From contig DXLM01000104.1 of assembly GCA_019414725.1 (NCBI GenBank), positions 1-7,561 of the forward strand: DNA of 7,561 nucleotides, read 5' to 3'. Position numbers and translations under genes: made by a program. This DNA is from Bacteroides sp. (GTDB taxonomy: Bacteria > Bacteroidota > Bacteroidia > Bacteroidales > Bacteroidaceae). The notes beneath the pieces are model-generated. The model ran no database searches. It was not told where the DNA came from and saw nothing but the letters and a program-made list of their open reading frames with translations. The stretch's first letter is position 1. Every line of letters begins with the position of its first letter. Positions 1 through 6,255 of this stretch are shown in pieces.

Positions 1-46
1 CCCATGCGTGACAGGCATGTATTCTAACCAACTGAACTAACGCACC
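1..46 (-). tRNA. tRNA-Asp (GTC), 3' part cut off by the window edge
   Basis: Read on the minus strand, positions 46 to 1 give the 5' two thirds of a tRNA. The acceptor 5' strand GGTGCGT is at 46-40, followed by the TA linker. A D-arm follows with stem GTTC/GAAT and a loop containing GG. The anticodon stem is CATGC/GCATG (19-15 and 7-3) around loop CTGTCAC, so the anticodon is GTC (12-10), which reads Asp codons. The variable loop, T-arm and acceptor 3' strand lie beyond position 1. All visible arms pair, with one G-T wobble in the D stem, so I see no sign of a pseudogene. It is transcribed divergently from purU. Confidence 0.93.
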
Positions 47-95
47 AATAATTTTGATAGTCTCTCTTCCGACGCTTTCTCTCTCGATTGCGGGT

Positions 96-127
96 GCAAA
101 GGTACGCATTATTTTTAAATCTGCAAG
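96..127 (-). promoter_or_regulatory. Bacteroides-type promoter for the tRNA-Asp gene
   Basis: On the minus strand, TACCTTTGC (104-96) matches the Bacteroides -7 consensus TAnnTTTG exactly. CTTG (127-124) lies 19 nt upstream and fits the -33 TTTG/TTG element. The expected transcription start is near 90, leaving a short leader before the tRNA 5' end at 46. Motif and spacing are seen directly; promoter function is inferred. Confidence 0.7.
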
Positions 128-240
128 CGTTTTGGCAAAAACCATAAAAAAAATATTTTCCAACTCCCTTCACCTCCCCACCCTAAAAATTACGATATTG
201 TTATTATTTTAATCTTTTCAACAAACTTCTTGTTATAAAA

Positions 241-272
241 TTTAGCTTATTGGCAATAATTCGCTATTTTTG
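241..272 (+). promoter_or_regulatory. Predicted promoter for purU-hisHAF
   Basis: TATTTTTG at 265-272 matches the Bacteroides -7 element TAnnTTTG at every fixed position. The -33 region is weaker: TTTA at 241-244, about 20 nt upstream, is the best candidate. A start near 279 would give a leader of about 30 nt before the purU ATG at 311. The leader shows no long hairpin, leader peptide or recognisable riboswitch. The rest of the spacer, roughly 130-240, is AT-rich and shows no gene. Confidence 0.62.
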
Positions 273-310
273 TGCACTCAATAGATTAAAATCGAAAATT
301 AGGGAAAAAG

Positions 311-1168
311 ATGAATACAACTGCAAAATTATTGTTGCACTGCCCAGACCAACCAGGCATTTTGGCAGAAGTCACAAACTTTATTACAATTAACAAAGGT
401 AATATTGTCTACTTAGACCAATATGTAGACCATGTAGAAAATATATTTTTCATGCGTATAGAATGGGAAATAAAGGATTTCTTTATTCCTAAAAATAAAA
501 TAGAAGATTATTTTGAAACCTTGTATGCCCAAAAATATGAAATGAAATTCCGTCTTTATTTCTCGGATGTAAAACCCAAAATGGCCATATTTGTTTCCAA
601 ACTGTCCCATTGCTTGTTCGATATGCTGGCACGCTACACGGCCGGAGAATGGAATGTGGAAATTCCGCTGATTATAAGTAACCATCCCGACCTTCAGCAT
701 GTGGCAGAACGTTTCGGTATACCGTTCTATCTCTTCCCTATTACTAAAGAGAACAAAATGGAACAGGAAAAAGCAGAAATGGAGCTGTTGGAAAAACATA
801 ACATCAATTTCATTGTACTGGCACGCTATATGCAAGTGATTTCCGAACAAATGATTGAAGCATATCCCAACCGCATCATCAACATACACCACTCTTTCCT
901 CCCTGCGTTCGTTGGTGCAAAACCTTATCATGCAGCGTTTGAACGAGGAGTAAAAATCATTGGTGCGACCAGCCATTATGTTACCTCCGAACTGGATGCC
1001 GGTCCTATCATTGAGCAAGATGTAGTACGCATCACACACAAGGACACTGTGCAGGATTTAGTAAGTAAAGGTAAAGATTTGGAAAAAATAGTCCTTTCTC
1101 GTGCTGTTCAGAAACATATTGAACGAAAAGTATTGGCTTATAAAAATAAAACAGTTATCTTTAGCTGA
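311..1168 (+). CDS. purU: Formyltetrahydrofolate deformylase PurU
   Basis: Cytosolic enzyme that hydrolyses 10-formyl-THF to formate and THF, balancing the one-carbon pool. The 285-aa length is normal for the family. An N-terminal ACT domain occupies about residues 5-80 (LLLHCPDQPGILAEV start). A formyltransferase-fold hydrolase domain covers about 88-285. The catalytic triad of the GART/PurU fold is visible as N191 and H193 in NIHHSFLP, and D229 in ELDAGPII. The ATG at 311 follows an A/G-rich stretch with AGGG at 301-304 and sits just below a good promoter. The stop overlaps the hisH start by one base (TGATG), implying translational coupling. ACT domains in this family bind small ligands such as amino acids; the ligand here cannot be read from sequence. 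PurN, which shares the fold, is unlikely because it lacks the ACT domain. Confidence 0.96.
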   Translation: MNTTAKLLLHCPDQPGILAEVTNFITINKGNIVYLDQYVDHVENIFFMRIEWEIKDFFIPKNKIEDYFETLYAQKYEMKFRLYFSDVKPKMAIFVSKLSHCLFDMLARYTAGEWNVEIPLIISNHPDLQHVAERFGIPFYLFPITKENKMEQEKAEMELLEKHNINFIVLARYMQVISEQMIEAYPNRIINIHHSFLPAFVGAKPYHAAFERGVKIIGATSHYVTSELDAGPIIEQDVVRITHKDTVQDLVSKGKDLEKIVLSRAVQKHIERKVLAYKNKTVIFS

Positions 1169-1758
1169 TGAAAATTGCTGTCGTAAAATATAATGCAGGA
1201 AACATCTACTCCGTAGACTATGCACTGAAGCGCCTTGGAGTAGAAGCAACCATCACTTCCGATAAGGAAGTATTGATGAGTGCCGACAAAGTTATCTTCC
1301 CCGGTGTGGGCGAAGCCGAAACAACCATGAGCCATCTCCGGAAAAACCGGTTGGATGAAGTTATTAAAAACTTAAAACAACCTGTACTAGGTATCTGCCT
1401 GGGAATGCAGCTGATGTGCCGGCACTCCGAAGAAGGAAATGCCGAGTGCTTGGGCATCTTTGATACTGATGTAAAGTTGTTCAGCCCCACCCGGCATGAA
1501 GACAAAGTACCCCATATGGGATGGAATACCCTGGCTCATGTACGCAGCGACCTGTTCAAAGGATTCACCAAAGAAGAATTTGTATACTTCGTACATAGCT
1601 TCTATGTGCCTCTGAACGAGTTTACGGCAGCACAAACAGATTATATCCTCCCCTACAGTTCGGCCTTGCACAAAGACAATTTCTATGCGACACAGTTCCA
1701 TCCCGAAAAGAGCGGAGCCGTGGGCGAACGAATCCTGAGGAACTTTTTAGAATTGTGA
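1168..1758 (+). CDS. hisH: Imidazole glycerol phosphate synthase, glutaminase subunit HisH
   Basis: Class I glutamine amidotransferase that releases ammonia from glutamine and channels it to HisF, which makes imidazole glycerol phosphate and AICAR from PRFAR. At 196 aa it is standard length. The nucleophile C77 sits in the elbow GICLGMQ, and H178 and E180 of the triad are in QFHPEKS. The PGVG segment at 45-48 supplies the oxyanion-strand motif, and the YNAGN start (8-12) is typical of HisH. The ATG at 1168 overlaps the purU stop TGA by one base, so ribosomes probably reinitiate from purU. hisA follows after 41 bp and the partner gene hisF comes next. All key residues are present, so an active glutaminase is expected. 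Confidence 0.97.
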   Translation: MKIAVVKYNAGNIYSVDYALKRLGVEATITSDKEVLMSADKVIFPGVGEAETTMSHLRKNRLDEVIKNLKQPVLGICLGMQLMCRHSEEGNAECLGIFDTDVKLFSPTRHEDKVPHMGWNTLAHVRSDLFKGFTKEEFVYFVHSFYVPLNEFTAAQTDYILPYSSALHKDNFYATQFHPEKSGAVGERILRNFLEL

Positions 1759-1763
1759 ACCAT

Positions 1764-1784
1764 TACATTATATATAACAATGTA
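1764..1784 (+). other. Small AT-rich hairpin between hisH and hisA
   Basis: TACATT (1764-1769) and AATGTA (1779-1784) form a 6-bp inverted repeat around a 9-nt AU loop, 15 nt before the hisA ATG. It has no G/C-rich core and no T-tract, so it is not an intrinsic terminator. No promoter box is seen in this 41-bp spacer. It may be chance in AT-rich DNA, or it may modestly affect hisA translation or mRNA processing. Confidence 0.3.
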
Positions 1785-1799
1785 TAAGAAGAAATAGAT

Positions 1800-2519
1800 A
1801 TGATAGAGTTAATTCCTGCCATCGACATTATTGATGGCAAATGCGTCCGTCTTTCTCAAGGAGATTATAACACACAGAAAGTATATAACGAAAACCCGGT
1901 TGAGGTTGCCAAAGAATTTGAAGCCCATGGGATTCATCGTCTGCACATTGTCGATCTGGATGGAGCAGTTTCACGCCATGTTGTGAATTACCGTGTACTG
2001 GACCAAATCGCCAGCCGCACTTCTCTGGTCATTGATTTTGGAGGAGGGATAAAAACAGACGAGGACCTAGTCATCGCTTTCGACAATGGCGCACAAATGG
2101 TAACCCTGGGCAGCGTAGCCGTGAAAAATCCCGGGCTTTTCAAAAAATGGCTGGAACAATACGGAAACGAGAAAATCATTCTGGGAGCTGATGTAAAGGA
2201 GAATAAAATTTCTGTCAATGGCTGGAAAGAGGAAAGTCAGCAGCAGTTGATCCCTTTTTTGAAAGATTATACTAAAGAAGGAGTTTTCAAGGTGTTATGT
2301 ACCGACATCAGCCGTGACGGAATGTTGCAAGGGCCTTCCGTGGAACTATACCAGCAAATCCTGAAGGAGTTCCCGAATATGCATCTGATAGCCAGCGGAG
2401 GAGTAAGCTGTATACAGGACATTATCGACCTGGAAATAGCCAAAGTTCCGGCTGTTGTTTTCGGCAAGGCATTATACGAGGGAAAAATTACATTGAAAGA
2501 CTTAAACCGTTTCATGTAA
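1800..2519 (+). CDS. hisA: ProFAR isomerase HisA (phosphoribosylformimino-AICAR-P isomerase)
   Basis: A (beta/alpha)8-barrel enzyme that carries out the Amadori rearrangement of ProFAR to PRFAR, the substrate of HisHF. Its 239 aa are typical. The catalytic acid/base pair appears as D9 in IPAIDI and D131 in GADVKEN, with T168 in CTDISRDG at the expected third position. The two phosphate-binding half-barrel motifs are DFGGGIK (79-85) and ASGGVS (198-203). It differs from its paralogue HisF by the short N-terminus and the KISVNGW stretch after D131. The ATG at 1800 follows an A-rich stretch with little Shine-Dalgarno character, as is usual in Bacteroidetes. It sits 41 bp after hisH and 9 bp before hisF, so it is co-transcribed. 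Confidence 0.97.
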   Translation: MIELIPAIDIIDGKCVRLSQGDYNTQKVYNENPVEVAKEFEAHGIHRLHIVDLDGAVSRHVVNYRVLDQIASRTSLVIDFGGGIKTDEDLVIAFDNGAQMVTLGSVAVKNPGLFKKWLEQYGNEKIILGADVKENKISVNGWKEESQQQLIPFLKDYTKEGVFKVLCTDISRDGMLQGPSVELYQQILKEFPNMHLIASGGVSCIQDIIDLEIAKVPAVVFGKALYEGKITLKDLNRFM

Positions 2520-2528
2520 GAGCAAATC

Positions 2529-3284
2529 ATGTTAGCAAAAAGAATCATACCTTGCCTGGACATCAAAGACGGGCAGACCGTAAAAGGAACCAATTTCGTA
2601 AACTTACGTCAAGCAGGTGATCCGGTAGAACTGGGGCGTACCTACAGTGAACAGGGAGCTGACGAACTGGTCTTTCTCGATATCACTGCCAGCCATGAAG
2701 GGCGCAAAACCTTTACCGATTTGGTAAAACGGGTAGCGGCCAATATCAATATCCCCTTTACTGTAGGAGGAGGTATAAACGAACTGAGCGACGTAGACCG
2801 GCTATTGAATGCAGGAGCTGACAAAGTTTCTATCAATTCATCAGCCATCCGCAATCCGGATTTGGTAGACAAGATTGCCAAACATTTCGGTTCACAGGTC
2901 TGTGTAGTAGCCATTGACGCCAAGCAGACTGAAACCGGGTGGAAATGCTATCTGAACGGCGGCCGGATTGAAACCGACAAGTACCTGTTTGACTGGGCTA
3001 AAGAGGTGAACAATCGCGGGGCAGGAGAAATTCTTTTCACGAGCATGAACCATGACGGAGTGAAAAACGGATATGCCAACGAAGCCCTCTCCACCTTGGC
3101 CGATTTACTGACAATTCCCGTCATCGCATCTGGAGGCGCCGGATGCATGGAACATTTCCGCGATACATTTGCAAAAGGGAAAGCAGATGCTGCATTAGCA
3201 GCCAGCGTTTTTCATTTCGGAGAAATTAAAATTCCCGAATTAAAACAGTATCTTTGCGAGCAAGGAATTAATGTGAGGTTATAA
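2529..3284 (+). CDS. hisF: Imidazole glycerol phosphate synthase, cyclase subunit HisF
   Basis: A (beta/alpha)8-barrel that uses HisH-derived ammonia to convert PRFAR into imidazole glycerol phosphate (to histidine) and AICAR (to purines). It is 251 aa with the usual start MLAKRIIPCLDI. Catalytic D11 and D130 (VVAIDAK) are present at canonical positions. Phosphate-site motifs TVGGGI (78-83) and ASGGAG (200-205) are present, as is the LDITAS segment (50-55). The loop usually written TSxDxDGTK reads TSMNHDGVK here (171-179): D176 is kept, but positions 174 and 178 differ from the common form. The ATG at 2529 is 9 nt after the hisA stop. A 164-bp spacer follows before hisIE. Confidence 0.97.
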   Translation: MLAKRIIPCLDIKDGQTVKGTNFVNLRQAGDPVELGRTYSEQGADELVFLDITASHEGRKTFTDLVKRVAANINIPFTVGGGINELSDVDRLLNAGADKVSINSSAIRNPDLVDKIAKHFGSQVCVVAIDAKQTETGWKCYLNGGRIETDKYLFDWAKEVNNRGAGEILFTSMNHDGVKNGYANEALSTLADLLTIPVIASGGAGCMEHFRDTFAKGKADAALAASVFHFGEIKIPELKQYLCEQGINVRL

Positions 3285-3448
3285 CTCTGTTTTTAATTGC
3301 ATCTAAATCTGTTTCCACTACCATCCCAAACAGGATGAAAGACTGGCAAACGACCTTCAGATCCTCATTCCACTCTGAATGACGATGCTGATGAAATTTT
3401 AAACAAGTTCTATACAACACCGATAATATAACAATAAAATATAGAAAA
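3285..3448 (+). other. hisF-hisIE spacer with two hairpins and a possible repeat relic
   Basis: This is the longest non-coding gap inside the histidine genes. Hairpin 1 is CTGTTT (3309-3314) with AAACAG (3328-3333), a 13-nt loop and one extra T-G wobble. Hairpin 2 is TCATTC (3365-3370) with GAATGA (3377-3382) and a 6-nt loop. Neither is followed by a T-tract. No exact TAnnTTTG promoter box is present; TAAATCTG at 3304-3311 has one mismatch and no good -33 element. The segment around 3359-3384, read on the minus strand, resembles a class of dispersed intergenic repeats (see findings). A 15-codon frame at 3335-3382 lies between the hairpins and is unlikely to be a gene. Confidence 0.5.
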
Positions 3449-4060
3449 ATGGATTTGAATTTTGAAAAAATGAACGGGTTGATCCCCGCCATCATACAAG
3501 ACAACAGCACCAACAAAGTACTGATGTTAGGGTTTATGAATGAAGAAGCATACCGAAAAACAATGGAAACTGGTAAAGTAACTTTCTTCAGCCGTACCAA
3601 GAACCGCCTGTGGACAAAAGGTGAAGAAAGCGGGAATTTCCTGAATGTTGTTTCTATAAAAGAAGACTGTGACAAGGATACCCTGCTGATCAAAGTAAAT
3701 CCGGCAGGTCCTGTATGTCACACCGGAACAGATACTTGCTGGGGAGAAGAAAACAAAGAAGACATCATGTTCCTAAAGGAATTACAAGATTTCATTGACA
3801 AACGTCATGAGGAAATGCCCGCAGGCTCTTACACCACCAGCCTGTTCGAATCCGGTATCAACAAAATGGCACAGAAAGTAGGTGAAGAAGCCGTGGAAAC
3901 GGTTATCGAAGCTTGTAACGGAACCGACGAACGCCTTATCTACGAAGGAGCCGATCTGATATACCACATGATTGTACTGCTCACCTCAAAAGGCTATCGC
4001 ATCGAGGACCTTGCCCGTGAATTGAAAGAACGTCATAGCGCTACGTGGAAAAAACACTAA
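3449..4060 (+). CDS. hisI: Bifunctional PRA-CH / PR-ATP pyrophosphohydrolase HisIE
   Basis: Fusion enzyme for histidine steps 2 and 3: the C-terminal half hydrolyses phosphoribosyl-ATP to PR-AMP and the N-terminal half opens the adenine ring to give ProFAR. It is 203 aa, normal for a fused HisIE. The HisI domain is about residues 1-105. C74, C90 and C97 match its zinc ligands, and D73, D75 and D77 in EDCDKD match its metal-binding acidic cluster. The conserved SRTKNRLWTKGEESGN stretch is at 48-63. The HisE domain, about 108-203, is a MazG-like helical fold with acidic motif KVGEEAVE (143-150) and EGADLIYH (166-173). The ATG at 3449 follows an A-rich run without a Shine-Dalgarno sequence. ftsE starts 1 nt after the stop. 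The pathway product feeds hisA upstream. Confidence 0.97.
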   Translation: MDLNFEKMNGLIPAIIQDNSTNKVLMLGFMNEEAYRKTMETGKVTFFSRTKNRLWTKGEESGNFLNVVSIKEDCDKDTLLIKVNPAGPVCHTGTDTCWGEENKEDIMFLKELQDFIDKRHEEMPAGSYTTSLFESGINKMAQKVGEEAVETVIEACNGTDERLIYEGADLIYHMIVLLTSKGYRIEDLARELKERHSATWKKH

Positions 4061-4061
4061 A

Positions 4062-4820
4062 ATGATGGACGAAGCTCTCATTCGATATAAAAACGTATAT
4101 ATCAACCAACAAGAATTAGGCGTATTGGAAGATGTAAACCTGGAACTGAACAAGGGTGAATTTGTTTACCTCATTGGGAAAGTCGGTTCCGGAAAGACCT
4201 CATTACTGAAAACAATTTACGGTGAGCTGGATATACAGTCAGGAGAAGCCGAGGTGCTAGGCTACAACATGACTAACATCAAGCGGAAGCATATTCCCGA
4301 ACTGCGCCGCCGTTTAGGCATTGTCTTTCAAGATTTTCAGTTACTGACAGACCGCACCGTACACGCAAACCTCAGTTTTGTATTGCGCGCCACCGGATGG
4401 ACAAACAAAGCAACCATCAAAGCACGCATTGAAGAAGTACTGGACCAAGTGGGAATGACCGGTAAAGGATACAAAATGCCCAACGAACTATCGGGTGGCG
4501 AACAACAACGCATTGTTATTGCCCGTGCCATCCTAAACCGGCCGGACATTATTCTGGCCGATGAGCCGACGGGTAACCTGGACACGGAAACAGGGCGCAA
4601 AATTGTAGAACTTCTGAAATCCATTTGTGCTACAGGCTCCGCCATCATGATGACCACCCATAATCTGCATCTCCTGTCGGAATATCCGGGAGTTGTCTAC
4701 CGCTTTGAGAATCATCATATCAAAGAAGTGACTCACGAATACAGCCGGATGGAAAGAAGTCAAAATGAGACCGAAAAAGGAGAAAAAACGACAGTTACAC
4801 CCCAAGAAACGGCAGAATAA
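4062..4820 (+). CDS. ftsE: Cell-division ABC transporter ATP-binding protein FtsE
   Basis: Cytoplasmic ATPase that pairs with membrane protein FtsX and uses ATP cycling to control septal peptidoglycan hydrolases. The motifs are complete: Walker A GKVGSGKT (39-46), Q-loop Q90 in GIVFQDFQLL, signature LSGGEQQR (143-150), Walker B IILAD with catalytic E168, D-loop near GNLD (171-174) and switch H200. The FQDFQLLTDRTVHANLSFVL region is characteristic of FtsE rather than LolD or MacB. At 252 aa it is longer than E. coli FtsE (222 aa), the extra length being a charged, hydrophilic tail after about residue 225. Two adjacent ATGs, 4062 and 4065, are equally possible starts. It begins 1 nt after hisIE and is probably translated from the same mRNA. 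No ftsX lies in the window. Confidence 0.9.
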   Translation: MMDEALIRYKNVYINQQELGVLEDVNLELNKGEFVYLIGKVGSGKTSLLKTIYGELDIQSGEAEVLGYNMTNIKRKHIPELRRRLGIVFQDFQLLTDRTVHANLSFVLRATGWTNKATIKARIEEVLDQVGMTGKGYKMPNELSGGEQQRIVIARAILNRPDIILADEPTGNLDTETGRKIVELLKSICATGSAIMMTTHNLHLLSEYPGVVYRFENHHIKEVTHEYSRMERSQNETEKGEKTTVTPQETAE

Positions 4821-4828
4821 GTAGATGA

Positions 4829-4842
4829 ATGATAAATATCAT
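4829..4842 (+). other. Weak hairpin after ftsE
   Basis: ATGATA (4829-4834) and TATCAT (4837-4842) form an AT-only inverted repeat 8 nt after the ftsE stop. GATTTTTG follows 13 nt later. The stem is weak and the T-run is distant, so this is at best a poor terminator for the his-ftsE transcript. Read-through into lysC is possible. Confidence 0.25.
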
Positions 4843-4874
4843 CACTAAAATGCTGATTTTTGCAGTCTTATTTG

Positions 4875-4882
4875 TATATTTG
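4875..4882 (+). promoter_or_regulatory. Predicted promoter -7 element for lysC
   Basis: TATATTTG, followed by C, matches the Bacteroides -7 element TAnnTTTG at every fixed position. No clear TTTG lies 19-21 nt upstream; the nearest, at 4859-4862, is only 12 nt away. A start near 4890 would leave a leader of about 40 nt, too short for a lysine (L-box) riboswitch. The 107-bp spacer shows no other feature except the weak hairpin after ftsE. Confidence 0.6.
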
Positions 4883-4927
4883 CACGCTAATTATCAATAT
4901 AGGAACAATTAAAATACGAAACGAAAA

Positions 4928-6247
4928 ATGAAAGTTTTAAAGTTTGGAGGTACTTCGGTAGGTTCTGCACAAAGAATGAAAGAAGTAGCCAAATTAATTA
5001 CCGACGGTGAACAGAAGATTGTTGTACTTTCAGCCATGTCTGGAACAACAAACACGTTGGTTGAAATTTCGGATTATCTGTATAAGAAAAATCCCGAAGG
5101 TGCGAATGAAATCATTAACAGACTGGAGGCTAAATATAAACAGCATGTTAATGAACTTTATTCTACTGACGAGTATAAGCAGAAAACACAGGAATTTATA
5201 AAAGCACAGTTCGATTATATTCGTTCGTATACAAAAGATATTTTCACACTGTTCGAAGAAAAAGTAATCCTGGCACAAGGCGAATTGATCTCCACCAACA
5301 TGGTTACCAACTATTTGCAGGAACAAGGGGTCAACGCCATCTTACTTCCGGCATTGGAATTCATGCGCACGGACAAGAACTCGGAGCCCGACCCTGTATA
5401 TATCAAAGAAAAATTGGCCGCACAGCTGGAAATACATCCGGACGCTGAAATTTATATCACACAAGGTTTTATCTGCCGCAACGCCTATGGCGAGATAGAT
5501 AATCTGCAACGTGGCGGAAGCGACTATACCGCATCACTGATCGGTGCCGCTGTAAACGCCTCCGAAATCCAGATATGGACAGATATTGACGGTATGCACG
5601 ATAATGACCCGCGCATCGTAGACAAGACTTCTCCTGTACGTCACCTGCACTTCGAAGAAGCTGCCGAATTGGCCTACTTTGGTGCGAAGATTCTGCATCC
5701 TACTTGCGTACAGCCTGCCAAATATGCCAATATTCCCGTCCGTCTGCTTAATACAATGGAACCTACAGCCCCGGGGACTTTGATTTCCAATGATACGGAA
5801 AAAGGCAAAATCAAGGCAGTTGCAGCCAAAGACAACATCACTGCCATCAAGATCAAATCAAGCCGTATGTTACTGGCCCACGGCTTCTTGCGCAAAGTAT
5901 TCGAAATCTTCGAAAGCTATCAGACCTCTATCGACATGATCTGTACTTCAGAGGTCGGTGTTTCCGTATCCATTGATAACACCAAACATCTGAATGAAAT
6001 TCTGGACGACTTGAAGAAATATGGTACAGTAACCGTAGATCAGGATATGTGTATCATCTGTGTAGTCGGTGACCTGGAATGGGAAAACGTAGGCTTTGAA
6101 GCCAAAGCGTTGGACGCCATGCGCGACATACCGGTACGTATGATTTCATTCGGCGGTAGCAACTACAATATTTCTTTCCTGATTCGTGAAGAAGACAAGA
6201 AGAAAGCATTGCAGTCATTAAGCGATCATTTATTCAACAATAAATAA
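4928..6247 (+). CDS. lysC: Aspartate kinase, monofunctional, AKIII (LysC)-like
   Basis: Phosphorylates aspartate to aspartyl phosphate, the first step toward lysine/diaminopimelate, threonine and methionine. It is 439 aa. The kinase domain covers about 1-290, with KFGGTSVG (5-12), VLSAMSG (33-39), E119 in QGELIST, RGGSDYTA (195-202) and TDIDGMHDNDPR (218-229). Two ACT domains follow (about 303-375 and 376-439), and no homoserine dehydrogenase domain is attached. The first ACT domain aligns with E. coli AKIII: M314, G319, F320, L321, D336, T340, S341 and E342 fall where AKIII contacts lysine. Lysine feedback inhibition is therefore likely, by inference. The ATG at 4928 sits in an A-rich leader below a good promoter, and lysA follows after 107 bp. 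Confidence 0.95.
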   Translation: MKVLKFGGTSVGSAQRMKEVAKLITDGEQKIVVLSAMSGTTNTLVEISDYLYKKNPEGANEIINRLEAKYKQHVNELYSTDEYKQKTQEFIKAQFDYIRSYTKDIFTLFEEKVILAQGELISTNMVTNYLQEQGVNAILLPALEFMRTDKNSEPDPVYIKEKLAAQLEIHPDAEIYITQGFICRNAYGEIDNLQRGGSDYTASLIGAAVNASEIQIWTDIDGMHDNDPRIVDKTSPVRHLHFEEAAELAYFGAKILHPTCVQPAKYANIPVRLLNTMEPTAPGTLISNDTEKGKIKAVAAKDNITAIKIKSSRMLLAHGFLRKVFEIFESYQTSIDMICTSEVGVSVSIDNTKHLNEILDDLKKYGTVTVDQDMCIICVVGDLEWENVGFEAKALDAMRDIPVRMISFGGSNYNISFLIREEDKKKALQSLSDHLFNNK

Positions 6248-6255
6248 TTTCTACT

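Noticed and set aside
413..1039. A 208-codon open frame antisense to purU
   Set aside because: It lies wholly inside purU, has no family-like motifs or promoter, and has a composition typical of a reverse-strand shadow (runs of Phe, Tyr and Cys).
3268..3327. Minus-strand peptide MVVETDLDAIKNRVITSH reaching into the hisF 3' end
   Set aside because: Only 18 codons, overlapping hisF, and not recognisable as a family. The natural look is probably chance or repeat-derived.
3335..3382. Short frame MKDWQTTFRSSFHSE between hisF and hisIE as a his leader peptide
   Set aside because: It has a single His and no His run, and there is no terminator/antiterminator pair after it. It also overlaps the possible repeat relic.
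4883..4927. Lysine riboswitch upstream of lysC
   Set aside because: The leader downstream of the predicted start is only about 40 nt and lacks the multi-helix core of an L-box.
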